Shown one piece after another: positions 52,072 through 61,961 of a DNA stretch of 64,000 nucleotides; the first letter of the stretch is position 1, and each line of letters starts with the position of its first letter. This stretch comes from an uncultured Lachnospiraceae bacterium. GTDB taxonomy: Bacteria > Bacillota > Clostridia > Lachnospirales > Lachnospiraceae. A program made the position numbers and the translations under genes. The stretch spans positions 62,001 through 126,000 of the forward strand of contig CAKNHF010000005.1 of NCBI GenBank assembly GCA_930972465.1, read 5' to 3'. A model generated the notes under the pieces. That model did no database searches. It saw only the letters and a list, made by a program, of their open reading frames with translations, and was not told where the DNA came from.

Positions 52072-52929
52072 ATGCGGAAAAATATTGTAAATTATATCGG
52101 CTGCGACGCGGAATATGATGAGGCGGAAGTGGTGCTGTTCGGAGCGCCTTTTGATTCCACCACCTCTTTCCGTCCGGGAACCCGGTTCGCCGGCCAGGCG
52201 ATTCGAAATGATTCCTACGGACTGGAGATCTACAGCCCGTATCAGGATCTGGAACTGACGGAGGGAGCCGTGTACGACTGCGGGGATCTGGATCTGGCGA
52301 TCGGAGATTCCGGGATCGTTCTGAATCAGATTAAAGAAACTGCTGAACAGATCCTGTCCGACGGAAAACTGCCGTTTATGATCGGCGGGGAACATCTGGT
52401 GACTCTGGGCGCGGTACGTGCCGCGGCGGAAAAATACCCGGATCTTCATATCATACATTTTGATGCTCACACGGACCTGCGGACGGATTATCTGGGAGTG
52501 AAGCTGTCCCATGCCTGTGTCATAAGAAGATGCTGGGAGCTGCTCGGCGACGGGCGGATTCATCAGCTGGGGATCCGGTCCGGAGAAAAGTATGAATTTG
52601 ACTGGGCGGGAAGCGGGCATACGGATTTTCACCCGTTTGTGCTGGATGATCTGGACGCGGTGCTGGAGAACGCGGGGAATGCGCCGGTATATTTTACAGT
52701 AGATCTGGATGTAATGGATCCGTGTGTGTTTCCCGGAACCGGGACGCCGGAGCCGGGCGGCGTGGATTTTCTGACGCTGATGCGCGCCGTGACGAAGGTA
52801 TGCAGGACGGTAAATCTGGCGGGATGCGATGTGAACGAGCTGTGTCCGCCCTGCGACCCCACAGGGGCGTCCACGGCTGCGGCCTGTAAGATCATACGGG
52901 AAATGCTGATCGCCATTGTGAACAGATAA
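52072..52929 (+). CDS. speB: Agmatinase
   Basis: 285 residues, ureohydrolase family. Mn-binding motifs 'GGEHLVTLG', 'IIHFDAHTDLR', and 'FTVDLDVMDPCVFPGTGTPE'. Hydrolyses agmatine to putrescine and urea. Start 52072 follows GGAAGA and lies four bases after the speE stop; ATG 52057 would overlap speE. Its position after an arginine-type decarboxylase supports the agmatine route. Confidence 0.92.
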   Translation: MRKNIVNYIGCDAEYDEAEVVLFGAPFDSTTSFRPGTRFAGQAIRNDSYGLEIYSPYQDLELTEGAVYDCGDLDLAIGDSGIVLNQIKETAEQILSDGKLPFMIGGEHLVTLGAVRAAAEKYPDLHIIHFDAHTDLRTDYLGVKLSHACVIRRCWELLGDGRIHQLGIRSGEKYEFDWAGSGHTDFHPFVLDDLDAVLENAGNAPVYFTVDLDVMDPCVFPGTGTPEPGGVDFLTLMRAVTKVCRTVNLAGCDVNELCPPCDPTGASTAAACKIIREMLIAIVNR

Positions 52930-52974
52930 GTGGTATAATGAAATACATCGGATAAACGAAAGGAGAAAATGAAA

Positions 52975-54177
52975 ATGGGAAAGATCATGATCATTGGATG
53001 CGGAGGAGTAGGAAGTGTGGCGGTACAAAAATGCTGTCAGAACAGCGATGCGTTTTCGGAGGTGGTGATCGCCAGCAGGACAGTGGCGAAGTGCGATGCC
53101 CTGAAGGCAAAACTGGAAGGAAAGACAAAATCAAAGATCAAGACCGCGCAGGTGGACGCGGACGATACGGCAGTCCTGACAGAGCTGATCAGACAGGAGA
53201 AGCCGGATGTGGTGCTGAACCTTGCACTGCCGTATCAGGATCTTCTCATTATGGAATGCTGTCTGGCAGCAGGCGTGCATTATATTGACACGGCGAACTA
53301 TGAACCGGAAGACACGGCAAAGTTCGAATATAAATGGCAGTGGGAATACAGAGAGCGTTTTGAAAAGGCAGGACTTACCGCCCTTCTGGGAAGCGGATTC
53401 GATCCGGGCGTGACGGGTGTGTTCTCAGCCTATGCTCTGAAGCATTATTTTGACGAGATCAACTACATCGATATCCTGGACTGCAACGCAGGCGATAACG
53501 GCTATCCTTTTGCAACAAACTTCAATCCGGAGATCAATATCCGTGAGGTGTCCGCAAACGGCTCCTACTGGGAGAACGGACACTGGGTCGAGACAAAGCC
53601 CATGGAGATTAAGCGCACCTACAATTTCCCTGAGATCGGGAAAAAGGATATGTATCTGCTCCACCATGAGGAGATCGAGTCTCTGGCAGTGAATATTCCG
53701 GGGATCAAGAGAATCCGTTTCTTCATGACGTTCAGCGAGAGTTATCTGACTCATCTGAAATGCCTGGAGGATGTGGGAATGACGTCCATTGAACCGGTCA
53801 TGTACAACGGGCAGGAGATCGTCCCGCTGCAGTTCTTAAAAACCCTTCTTCCGGATCCGGCGTCACTGGGACCGAGGACAAAGGGAAAGACGAATATCGG
53901 CTGTATTTTTGTCGGAAAGAAGAACGGAAAAGAGAAGAAGCTGTACATCTATAATGTATGCGATCATCAGGAGTGCTACAAAGAGGTGGAATCTCAGGCT
54001 GTTGCCTACACGACGGGAGTTCCGGCAATGATCGGCGCCATGTTGGTCATGAACGGGACATGGAGACGCCCGGGTGTGTTCAACGTGGAAGAGTTTGACC
54101 CGGATCCGTTCATGGATGCCCTGAACAGATGGGGACTGCCGTGGAAGATCAGCGAAGATCCGGAACTGGTGGATTAA
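52975..54177 (+). CDS. Carboxynorspermidine/carboxyspermidine dehydrogenase (saccharopine dehydrogenase family)
   Basis: 400 residues. Rossmann start 'IMIIGCGGVGSVAVQKCCQN', 'PDVVLNLALPYQDLLIMECC', 'YIDTANYEPEDTAKFEYKWQ' and 'LLGSGFDPGVTGVFSAYAL' mark the Lys1-like CASDH family. It condenses putrescine (or diaminopropane) with aspartate semialdehyde and reduces the product to carboxyspermidine. AAAGGAG precedes ATG 52975. The decarboxylase gene follows directly, the usual pair. Confidence 0.9.
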   Translation: MGKIMIIGCGGVGSVAVQKCCQNSDAFSEVVIASRTVAKCDALKAKLEGKTKSKIKTAQVDADDTAVLTELIRQEKPDVVLNLALPYQDLLIMECCLAAGVHYIDTANYEPEDTAKFEYKWQWEYRERFEKAGLTALLGSGFDPGVTGVFSAYALKHYFDEINYIDILDCNAGDNGYPFATNFNPEINIREVSANGSYWENGHWVETKPMEIKRTYNFPEIGKKDMYLLHHEEIESLAVNIPGIKRIRFFMTFSESYLTHLKCLEDVGMTSIEPVMYNGQEIVPLQFLKTLLPDPASLGPRTKGKTNIGCIFVGKKNGKEKKLYIYNVCDHQECYKEVESQAVAYTTGVPAMIGAMLVMNGTWRRPGVFNVEEFDPDPFMDALNRWGLPWKISEDPELVD

Positions 54178-54180
54178 GAC

Positions 54181-55329
54181 ATGGACAGAACACAGCTGAA
54201 GACTCCCTGCTATGTTGTGCAGGAAAGGAAGATAAGAGACAATCTTGAGATCCTGAAGGAAATCTGTGATGAGACAGGATGCCGGATCCTTCTTGCACAG
54301 AAGGCGTTTTCCATGTATTCACTCTACCCTCTGATCGGAAGATATCTGAACGGAGCCACGGCCAGCGGACTTTTTGAAGCGAGACTGGGATATGAGGAGA
54401 TGGGGAAGGAGAACCATATTTTCTCTCCGGCATACCGGGAGGATGAGATGGATGAAATATTAAGATACTGCGATCACATTATTTTTAACTCGCCGTCTCA
54501 GTTTAAGCGATACAGGGCCAGAGTAAAAGCGGCAGGACGCAGCATGGGCCTGAGAATCAACCCGGAATGTTCTACCCAGGAAGGGCATGCGATCTATGAT
54601 CCATGCGCCCCGTTTTCCCGTCTTGGGACAACTGCCGGAAAATTCCGGGAAGAGATGACGGAGGAAGACATCAGCGGTCTGGACGGGCTTCATTTTCATA
54701 CGCTCTGCGAGCAGGACGCGGACGCGCTTGCCGTCACGCTGAAAGCTGTGGAGGAAAAGTTCGGAGAGTATCTTTACGGGATGAAATGGCTTAATTTCGG
54801 CGGAGGCCATCATATTACGCGCCCGGATTATGACAGGGAACTGCTGAAACGCTGCATCCGGCATGTGCAGGAAACCTACGGAGTGGATGTCTACCTTGAG
54901 CCGGGAGAGGCCGTCGCTCTGAATGCGGGAATTCTGCTGACGGAAGTTCTGGAGATTGTGGACAACGGGATGCAGATCGCCGTTCTGGATGCTTCTGCTG
55001 CCTGCCATATGCCGGACGTGCTGGAGATGCCATACCGGCCGCCTCTCAGAGATGCCGGCGACCCGTCGGCGCCGGATGCTGACAGGCCTTATATATACCG
55101 CCTTGCAGGGCCCACGTGTCTTGCGGGCGATGTGATAGGGGACTATACTTTTTCCGCTCCGCTGAAACGCGGGGAGCGGCTGGAGTTTCAGGACATGGCG
55201 ATCTATACAATGGTAAAGAACAATACATTCAACGGAATGAAGCTGCCGGACATAGTTCTCGAGAAAGAGGACGGAACGTATGTGACCGTGCGCACATTCG
55301 GGTACGAGGACTTCAGATCAAGGCTGTAG
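54181..55329 (+). CDS. nspC: Carboxynorspermidine decarboxylase
   Basis: 382 residues, PLP-dependent alanine-racemase-fold decarboxylase. 'TPCYVVQERKIRDNLEILK', PLP Lys in 'ILLAQKAFSMYSLYPL', 'GLHFHTLCEQDADAL', 'LNFGGGHHITRPDYD', 'YLEPGEAVALNAG' and 'AGPTCLAGDVIGDY'. Converts carboxyspermidine to spermidine. Starts three bases after the dehydrogenase stop, so the two are coupled. Confidence 0.93.
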   Translation: MDRTQLKTPCYVVQERKIRDNLEILKEICDETGCRILLAQKAFSMYSLYPLIGRYLNGATASGLFEARLGYEEMGKENHIFSPAYREDEMDEILRYCDHIIFNSPSQFKRYRARVKAAGRSMGLRINPECSTQEGHAIYDPCAPFSRLGTTAGKFREEMTEEDISGLDGLHFHTLCEQDADALAVTLKAVEEKFGEYLYGMKWLNFGGGHHITRPDYDRELLKRCIRHVQETYGVDVYLEPGEAVALNAGILLTEVLEIVDNGMQIAVLDASAACHMPDVLEMPYRPPLRDAGDPSAPDADRPYIYRLAGPTCLAGDVIGDYTFSAPLKRGERLEFQDMAIYTMVKNNTFNGMKLPDIVLEKEDGTYVTVRTFGYEDFRSRL

Positions 55330-55398
55330 GAAGGCATGTGTGTAAAGGAAGGCGTGATATCAGCGGAGACGCCCCCGGCGGATAAGGAGAAGACGGTT

Positions 55399-56082
55399 AT
55401 GGTGATGGAAACAGAAAGACAGGAAATTGTAGAATACGGAAAACGGATAAGCAGTGAAGGCCTGGCAAAGGGAACGGCGGGAAATATCAGTATCTATGAT
55501 CCGGATACGGGTCTGATGGCAGTCAGCCCGTCAGGGATAGGATACTTTGATACAATGCCGGAAGACGTTGTCGTCATGACTCTCGACGGAAAGATCGTAG
55601 ACGGAGCGAGAAAGCCGTCAAGTGAATACGGGCTGCACGCGGTCATATACAGGATAAAGCCGGAGGCACGGGCGGTAGTTCATACACATTCGAAATACTG
55701 CACGGCGCTTGCGTGTATGCGTGAATCGCTGAAGCCGTACCACTATGTGATCGCTGCCGCCGGCACGGCGGCAGTTCCCTGCGCGGAATATGCCACATTC
55801 GGCACTCCGGAGCTGGCAGAAAAGGTGAGAGAGGCCATGGGCGAGAGCAGGGCGGTTCTTCTTGCAAATCATGGACTGGTGGCCTGCGGTGCGGACCTGG
55901 ACGGGGCCTTTTCCCTTGCAGTGAACTGTGAATTCTGTGCAGAACTGCAGTGGATGTGCGAATGTGCGGGTGAGAACCGGGGCGTTGTTCTGTCAGAGCA
56001 GGAGATGGAAGCCGCGATGGAGAGATTCAGATCCTACGGTCAGACGGATAACAGCAGTTCAGGCCAGACAAAAGGATATTGA
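55399..56082 (+). CDS. Class II aldolase/adducin family protein (fuculose-phosphate aldolase-like)
   Basis: 227 residues. 'LAKGTAGNISIYDPDTGLMA', 'SPSGIGYFDTMPEDVVVM', 'PSSEYGLHAVIYRI', zinc ligands 'VVHTHSKY' and 'LLANHGLVACG'. Such enzymes split L-fuculose-1-phosphate, ribulose phosphates or methylthioribulose phosphate. Being last in a polyamine operon, a role in recycling 5'-deoxy-sugar phosphates from SAM by-products is plausible but unproven. ATG 55399 follows AAGGAG; an earlier ATG 55336 exists. Confidence 0.85.
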   Translation: MVMETERQEIVEYGKRISSEGLAKGTAGNISIYDPDTGLMAVSPSGIGYFDTMPEDVVVMTLDGKIVDGARKPSSEYGLHAVIYRIKPEARAVVHTHSKYCTALACMRESLKPYHYVIAAAGTAAVPCAEYATFGTPELAEKVREAMGESRAVLLANHGLVACGADLDGAFSLAVNCEFCAELQWMCECAGENRGVVLSEQEMEAAMERFRSYGQTDNSSSGQTKGY

Positions 56083-56096
56083 CTGCGGGAAAGGCT

Positions 56097-56146
56097 AAAA
56101 AGGAGTGCCGCTCAATTGGTCATGCAATTGAGCGGCACTCCTTTTT
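56097..56146. terminator. Bidirectional terminator after the polyamine operon
   Basis: A 21-bp perfect stem with an 8-base loop, A-run at the left and T-run at the right, between two convergent genes. Confidence 0.92.
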
Positions 56147-56165
56147 CCGGAGATGTTTTCGGATG

Positions 56166-56999
56166 TTATGCTCCGTGTTTTAATTCTATCCTGGACAGAA
56201 AAACAATTATGAAGAAGCCTGCGGCAAATGTCACGGCGCATATGGGGAGAGCGATCCCGGAAGGAACCCCCGGGAATATCTCGGCAATTGAACCGAGAAG
56301 GAACCCCAGAATAATAAAATATGACGGATGGGGATGACGGTTCAGGGCATGTTCCAGCCCTCTGGTGATCAGTACGATCCCCAGAAGCAGTCCGATGCCG
56401 AGGGGGATCAGAAACGGCAGATGGAAACTGCTGATCGCCGCCATGGTTTTGTCATACAGTCCCAGCAGGAGAAGGAGATAAGATACGCTGACTCCTGGAA
56501 GGACAAGCGCTGCCGCAGTGACAAATCCTGCAAGAACAAGCAGAAAAAACCCGGCATATCCGGAGGCGGTTCCTGTCTGGAAGAGATCCGGGGGAAGCAG
56601 AGCGAGGAAAGCAACAGCCGCAAGACCCAGGATAATATATCCCAGGATCCGCCAGGTCAGTCTGCGGGCGCCGGATTCCCTGACGATAAGGGGAACACCT
56701 CCTGCCACAGCGCCGATAAAAAAGTAGAGCATGGGCATATTGTACCGTTCGATCAGCTGCAGGAGAGGATTTGCAAAAAGCAGTATTCCCAGTATGCCGC
56801 CCATGGAAAAGATAAGGAGAAAGACCAGATTCTCCTTTTTGTTTTTCATAAAAGAACTTACGGCCGATATCAGCCGGTCATAGATTCCGAGGATCATGGC
56901 CATGGAGCCGCCGCTTACTCCCGGTACCAGCATGGTCGCTCCGATGATGAGACCTTTCAGAGCAGTCAGAATATGATTGTCTTTTTGGGTATTATTCAT
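56166..56999 (-). CDS. DUF368 family polyprenyl-phosphate translocase (PopT-like)
   Basis: 277 residues with about eight membrane helices. 'GLIIGATMLVPGVSGGSMAM' at the N-terminus and 'TAAALVLPGVSVSYLLLLLG' later are the paired DUF368 signatures. DUF368 proteins have been described as undecaprenyl-phosphate flippases that return the lipid carrier to the inner leaflet. Converges on the polyamine operon and shares its terminator. Confidence 0.88.
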   Translation of the reverse strand: MNNTQKDNHILTALKGLIIGATMLVPGVSGGSMAMILGIYDRLISAVSSFMKNKKENLVFLLIFSMGGILGILLFANPLLQLIERYNMPMLYFFIGAVAGGVPLIVRESGARRLTWRILGYIILGLAAVAFLALLPPDLFQTGTASGYAGFFLLVLAGFVTAAALVLPGVSVSYLLLLLGLYDKTMAAISSFHLPFLIPLGIGLLLGIVLITRGLEHALNRHPHPSYFIILGFLLGSIAEIFPGVPSGIALPICAVTFAAGFFIIVFLSRIELKHGA

Positions 57000-57236
57000 A
57001 TGATCTTATATTCCTTTTACTACTGTTTTATGAATGCGCGGCCGGGCAGGTCGGGACAGACCGGACGCTAACGGCGATTATACAGGAACCCGGCCGGTGA
57101 TTTCAACCAGGTTTCTATAGTTTTAGCAGAAAATTAACTTTTCATGTATCCGTTCTAAAGGGATTCTATTTCACGATAAACACAGATATGACTGAAGAAG
57201 AGGAAAAAAGACATCGGTGTATAATTCAGACCGGGC

Positions 57237-57655
57237 TTGACATTGCTTCCCCCGTGTGCTAATCTTTTTTACAGACTGAAAGAAGTTGCTACATGGTGAA
57301 ACGCAGTGACGAAGAGAGTAGTCTGCAGGAGGTTTTACAGAGAAGTCCCGGACGATTCATGGTTCATGGATCTGAAGCTGAGAGGGACAGGCGGAAAGCA
57401 GATGAAAATGGCTTCTGAGCAGCGCACCGAACTGTGCGGTATTTCCCGGATATTCCCGGTGTACGTCAGCGCGGAACCGGTCATACAGACGGCTGAGCGC
57501 TCACAGTAAGGCTGCGATGGGTCCGCCCATTATAGCGGAAGGGTGCTGTCGGGTACCTACTGAGGCTTTTTCTGTGAAGAAAAGGCGAAGAGGAGTGGTA
57601 ACACGGAGAGATCCGTCTTCTTAAATAGTATCTATTTAAGAAGACGGTTTTTTAT
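57237..57655 (+). promoter_or_regulatory. Promoter and T-box leader, methionine (ATG) specifier
   Basis: TTGACA (57237-57242) and an extended -10 TGC-TAATCT (57260-57265). Stem I pairs GAAG with CTTC and TCTGC with GCAGA; the loop AGTA faces TGAAA-ATG-G, with specifier ATG at 57408-57410. The T-box core AGGAGTGGTAACACGG (57591-57606) is followed by a 16-bp terminator stem (57613-57647) and TTTTTTATTTT. Matches the downstream methionyl-tRNA synthetase. 57000-57236 and 57656-57798 hold no gene. Confidence 0.93.
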
Positions 57656-57798
57656 TTTACAGCAAACGGAAGTCCCATGGGTTTCCCGGTAAGATAAAAA
57701 GCCATTCGGGCGGAACAGCGCCTGGAAGAATAAGAGTATACTGCCGATGCGGCTGCGTATGGCACGGGAGCAGGTCTTGAAATCAGAAGGAGGTAATT

Positions 57799-59706
57799 AT
57801 GTCAGAAAAACCAAAGTATTATATTTCAACAGCGATCGCCTATACATCAGGCAAACCACATATTGGAAACACATATGAAATCGTGCTTGCGGATGCGATT
57901 GCACGCTACAAGAGAAGTCAGGGATATGACGTCTATTTCCAGACGGGAACCGACGAACACGGACAGAAGATCGAACTCAAGGCCCAGGAGGCAGGGATTT
58001 CCCCGAAAGAGTTTGTGGACAATGTTTCGAAAGAAATCAAGAGGATATGGGATCTGATGGATACATCTTATGACAAGTTTATCCGGACAACAGATGAGTA
58101 TCATGAGAAACAGGTTCAGAAGATATTCAAAAAGCTGTACGATCAGGGAGACATCTACAAAGGATATTACGAGGGAATGTACTGCACTCCGTGCGAGTCT
58201 TTCTTTACCGAGTCTCAGCTTGTGGACGGCAAATGTCCGGACTGCGGACGCGAAGTCCAGCCGGCAAAGGAAGAGGCATATTTCTTCAGGATGAGCAAAT
58301 ATGCGGACCGTCTGATCGAGCATATCAATACCCATCCGGAATTCATTCAGCCGGTATCCCGTAAGAATGAGATGATGAACAACTTCCTTCTTCCCGGGCT
58401 GCAGGATCTGTGTGTGTCGAGAACTTCCTTCAAATGGGGAATTCCGGTAGACTTTGATGATAAGCATGTCGTTTATGTATGGCTTGACGCTCTGACCAAC
58501 TACATTACGGGAATCGGTTATGACTGTGATGGACAGAGTTCGGAAAAATTTGAGAAATACTGGCCGGCGGATCTTCATCTGATCGGAAAAGATATCATCC
58601 GTTTCCATACAATCTACTGGCCGATCTTCCTCATGGCGCTGGGACTTCCGCTGCCAAAACAGGTATTCGGCCATCCGTGGCTCCTTCAGGGGGACGGCAA
58701 GATGAGCAAATCCAAGGGAAATGTACTCTATGCGGATGAGCTGGTCGATTTCTTCGGAGTGGATGCAGTCCGTTACTTCGTGCTCCATGAGATGCCGTTC
58801 GAAAATGACGGTGTCATTTCCTGGGAACTGATGGTGGAGAGACTGAATTCGGATCTGGCAAATACCCTGGGGAATCTTGTAAACCGTACTGTCTCCATGA
58901 CAAATAAGTATTTCGGCGGTACAGTTACAGATAAAGGAGTGGCAGAAGAAGTTGACGCCGATCTGAAAGCTGTGATGGAAAATACGCCGAAAGCGGTTGA
59001 TGAAAAGATGGATGGACTGAGAGTGGCCGATGCGATCACAGAAATCTTCAATCTGTTTAAACGCTGCAATAAATACATTGACGAGACAATGCCGTGGGCC
59101 CTTGCGAAGGATGAGGCGAAGAAAGACCGTCTGGAAACAGTTCTGTGGAATCTGATCCAGGGAATTTCCGCCGGCGCGCGGCTTCTGGAGTCGTTCATGC
59201 CGTCCACAAGCAGAAAGATCCTTGATCAGCTGGGAGACGGACATGTGACAGACAAGCCGGAAATCCTGTTCCAGAGACTCGACGTGGAAGAGGTGCTGAA
59301 GAAGGTGGAAGAACTTCATCCCGCAGCGGAAGAAGCGGAGACAGAGGAACCGGAAAATGTGATCGATATTGAGGCAAAACCGGAGATCACCTACGACCAG
59401 TTCGGTGCGATGCAGTTCCAGGTGGGCGAGATCATTGCCTGTGAAGAAGTGAAGAAATCGAAAAAACTTCTCTGTTCCCAGGTCAGAATCGGAAGCCAGG
59501 TAAAACAGATCGTATCCGGAATCAAGGCATACTATACTCCGGAGGAAATGGTCGGCAAGAAGGTTATGGTCCTTGTAAATCTGAAACCTGCAAAGCTTGC
59601 GGGGGTTCTCTCTGAGGGAATGCTGCTCTGTGCGGAAGACGCAGACGGCAATCTGGCTCTTGTCGTACCGGAAAAAGACATGCCTGCAGGTGCAGAGATC
59701 TGTTAA
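57799..59706 (+). CDS. metG: Methionyl-tRNA synthetase
   Basis: 635 residues. Class I start 'STAIAYTSGKPHIGNTYEIV' (HIGN), zinc site 'CTPCESFF' with 'CPDCGRE', 'KMSKSKGN' loop, and a C-terminal EMAP/Trbp111-like tRNA-binding domain (about 530-635). Charges tRNA-Met. AGGAGGT precedes the ATG. Controlled by the methionine T-box. Confidence 0.98.
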   Translation: MSEKPKYYISTAIAYTSGKPHIGNTYEIVLADAIARYKRSQGYDVYFQTGTDEHGQKIELKAQEAGISPKEFVDNVSKEIKRIWDLMDTSYDKFIRTTDEYHEKQVQKIFKKLYDQGDIYKGYYEGMYCTPCESFFTESQLVDGKCPDCGREVQPAKEEAYFFRMSKYADRLIEHINTHPEFIQPVSRKNEMMNNFLLPGLQDLCVSRTSFKWGIPVDFDDKHVVYVWLDALTNYITGIGYDCDGQSSEKFEKYWPADLHLIGKDIIRFHTIYWPIFLMALGLPLPKQVFGHPWLLQGDGKMSKSKGNVLYADELVDFFGVDAVRYFVLHEMPFENDGVISWELMVERLNSDLANTLGNLVNRTVSMTNKYFGGTVTDKGVAEEVDADLKAVMENTPKAVDEKMDGLRVADAITEIFNLFKRCNKYIDETMPWALAKDEAKKDRLETVLWNLIQGISAGARLLESFMPSTSRKILDQLGDGHVTDKPEILFQRLDVEEVLKKVEELHPAAEEAETEEPENVIDIEAKPEITYDQFGAMQFQVGEIIACEEVKKSKKLLCSQVRIGSQVKQIVSGIKAYYTPEEMVGKKVMVLVNLKPAKLAGVLSEGMLLCAEDADGNLALVVPEKDMPAGAEIC

Positions 59707-59745
59707 TATGACAGGAAGGAATTCCGAAGAAAACGGGGAATTATA

Positions 59746-59788
59746 AACACGGAGCGGGTGAGATGCTGCATCTCACCCGCTCCGTGTT
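59746..59788. terminator. Terminator after metG
   Basis: A 20-bp perfect stem AACACGGAGC... with a CTG loop; only a short T run follows. The opposing glycerate kinase gene ends 60 bp away. Confidence 0.8.
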
Positions 59789-59850
59789 CGTCTGTACAGG
59801 CCGGACAGATCCGGGAAATGTATTTTAAAGGATGACGAAGAACCGCCTGT

Positions 59851-60987
59851 TTAGAGAGCTCTTCCGGCCTTCAGCATCCGGAACAGTCTGCGCGCTGCGC
59901 ACAGGTATAATTCCTCGGCTCTTTCCAACGCCTCATCCAGAGGCATGATCCCGTTGACTGTAGTGATCATGGAGTCTATTCCGTAATCAAATATGTCTTC
60001 CGCTCCCTGTCCCATGCTTCCCACAATAGCTACGGCGGGGATTCCCTGTCTTTTGCAGTGTACGCCTACGCCCTGCATAACTTTCCCGAAAACGGACTGC
60101 CAGTCAGTAGCCCCCTCCCCGGTAACGACGAGTGAGACTCCATTGAGTTTCCGGTCAAATTCGACCAGATCAAGAACCGTCTCGATCCCCGATTTCAGCG
60201 TACCGTTCAGAAATACCATGAGCGCTGCGCCCAGGCCTCCTGCCGCGCCGGAACCGGGAACATTGTCCATATTGATGCCGAACTGGCGGAAAAGAATATC
60301 ACGGTAGTTGCACATGCCCTTTTCCAGCTCGTCCAGGATTTCAGGGGTTCCGCCTTTCTGTTTTCCGAAGGTATATGTGGCTCCGGATTCTCCGCACAGA
60401 GGATTGGTCACGTCGCACATTACGGTAAAATTGCACCTCTTTACGCGGGGGTCCAGTCCGGAAACATCAATGCTGCGGATATTAATCAGATCTTCTCCGC
60501 ATCCTGGGAGCTCTTCTCCGTTTTCGTCGAGAAATTTAACGCCGAGCGCGCGCATACATCCGATTCCCCCGTCATTCGTGGCGGAGCCGCCGATCGCAAT
60601 GGAAATATCCCGGAATCCTTTTTCAAGGGCATCAGCGATCATCTGCCCGGTTCCGTAGGTCGTGGTCTTGCGGGGATCACGTTTGTTACAGGGAACAAGA
60701 GGAAGGCCCGAGGCCGCAGCCATTTCCATTACGGCGCGGGTACCGTCCAGATTACCATAGAAACCGGACGTTTCCTCCCAGAGAGGACCTTTTACCGTGA
60801 GGGAGACACGTGCTCCGTTTACGGCGGAGAGCACGGCCTCGGTTGTCCCCTCGCCGCCGTCCGCAATATCTATGCTGGCGCAGGAACAGCCCGGGAAAAT
60901 CTCGCCTGCCGCCTGTGTGAGAAGCTCTGCTGTCCGGCGTGATGACAGCGTTCCTTTGAATGAATCCGACGCAAATAAAAATTTCAT
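59851..60987 (-). CDS. Glycerate kinase (GlxK/GarK family)
   Basis: 378 residues. 'FLFASDSFKGTLSSRRTAEL' at the start, 'ADGGEGTTEAVL', 'ISIAIGGSATNDGGIGCMRA', 'GSGAAGGLGAALMVFLNGTL' and 'VVTGEGATDWQSVFGK'. Phosphorylates D-glycerate to 2-phosphoglycerate (or 3-). ATG 60987 follows GAGGTGG; an in-frame upstream ATG gives seven extra residues. Confidence 0.93.
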   Translation of the reverse strand: MKFLFASDSFKGTLSSRRTAELLTQAAGEIFPGCSCASIDIADGGEGTTEAVLSAVNGARVSLTVKGPLWEETSGFYGNLDGTRAVMEMAAASGLPLVPCNKRDPRKTTTYGTGQMIADALEKGFRDISIAIGGSATNDGGIGCMRALGVKFLDENGEELPGCGEDLINIRSIDVSGLDPRVKRCNFTVMCDVTNPLCGESGATYTFGKQKGGTPEILDELEKGMCNYRDILFRQFGINMDNVPGSGAAGGLGAALMVFLNGTLKSGIETVLDLVEFDRKLNGVSLVVTGEGATDWQSVFGKVMQGVGVHCKRQGIPAVAIVGSMGQGAEDIFDYGIDSMITTVNGIMPLDEALERAEELYLCAARRLFRMLKAGRAL

Positions 60988-61121
60988 ATTGTCCACCTCA
61001 TCGTTCATAAATGTCTTGTTAAAGAATGCTGTGCATTCCTGCGCGGCGTGCGCTTCAGCTCTGCTGCTTTATGAAAATCTTAGCAGTATTTACATAGGGG
61101 GTCAATATTACACAGAACAAA

Positions 61122-61149
61122 ACCCACAGCCGGGAATTGGGCTGTGGGT
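61122..61149 (-). terminator. Terminator of the MATE/ABC operon
   Basis: A 10-bp stem ACCCACAGCC/GGCTGTGGGT followed on the minus strand by TTTTGTTCTG. Confidence 0.8.
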
Positions 61150-61172
61150 ATGCTTATGCGACCGAATGTATG

Positions 61173-61961
61173 TCACTGCAGGAGAGACTCGCAGGTAAAG
61201 CGGTTCCGGCAGCCTCTTATCAGTATCCAGGCGGCAAATGCGCATATCGCGCTCAGGACCAGAAGAAGCCACACGCTCACCAGCAGGATTCCGGCAAACT
61301 GCCCGACGATGAGCAGCATCAGGGGCAGAATCAGGAACACTGCCTTCTGCTGCGACTCTTCCATGGACTGTGCTTTCGCGGAGCCTCTCACAATGAGAGT
61401 GATGGCGATCAGCGAAACCGAAGGGGAGAGCAGAAGCAGCAGGACAGGCCAGCTCAACGAGGGGAGTATGATACTTCCGAACATTACGGCGATCTCTGTC
61501 TCCATGACAAGGATCATGGCTGCAAAGGACAGCAGAGATACGAGCATGCTCATCAGGAAAGAGGCCATTATTTTGGCATAAAATATCTGACCGAGTGAAA
61601 GCGGGCAGTAGAGCAGCGTTTCCAGCGTATATTTTTCTTTCTCCCCCACAAATGAACTTGCTGCCATGACAGAGGAGGTCATGATGGGAATAATGAGAAA
61701 AAATACCGGCAGAAGGTTGTTCAGAATGACCCGGAGAATGGTATGCTGTATGCCGGCGTTTCCGGCGGATTCCGGCAGCATGGAAAGAAGCGTCTCCAGA
61801 TCTCCCATCTCTTCCGGAACAAAATATATTGTAAGGACAAAAATAGTGGGAATTATAACGATCAGGATAACAGGAACAAGAAGTATCGGCAAAAACAGCT
61901 GCCGGTTGTCGGTTACACTTTTAAAATCCTTGCGTATGACAGCATAAATCGCGGTTTTCAT
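61173..61961 (-). CDS. ABC-2 type transporter permease
   Basis: 262 residues, six hydrophobic segments. 'SSFVGEKEKYTLETLLYCPL' is the conserved ABC-2 (NatB/CcmB-like) motif after the second helix. It forms an exporter with the ATPase encoded upstream; the genes overlap by 4 bp (ATGA). Substrate unknown. Confidence 0.88.
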   Translation of the reverse strand: MKTAIYAVIRKDFKSVTDNRQLFLPILLVPVILIVIIPTIFVLTIYFVPEEMGDLETLLSMLPESAGNAGIQHTILRVILNNLLPVFFLIIPIMTSSVMAASSFVGEKEKYTLETLLYCPLSLGQIFYAKIMASFLMSMLVSLLSFAAMILVMETEIAVMFGSIILPSLSWPVLLLLLSPSVSLIAITLIVRGSAKAQSMEESQQKAVFLILPLMLLIVGQFAGILLVSVWLLLVLSAICAFAAWILIRGCRNRFTCESLLQ

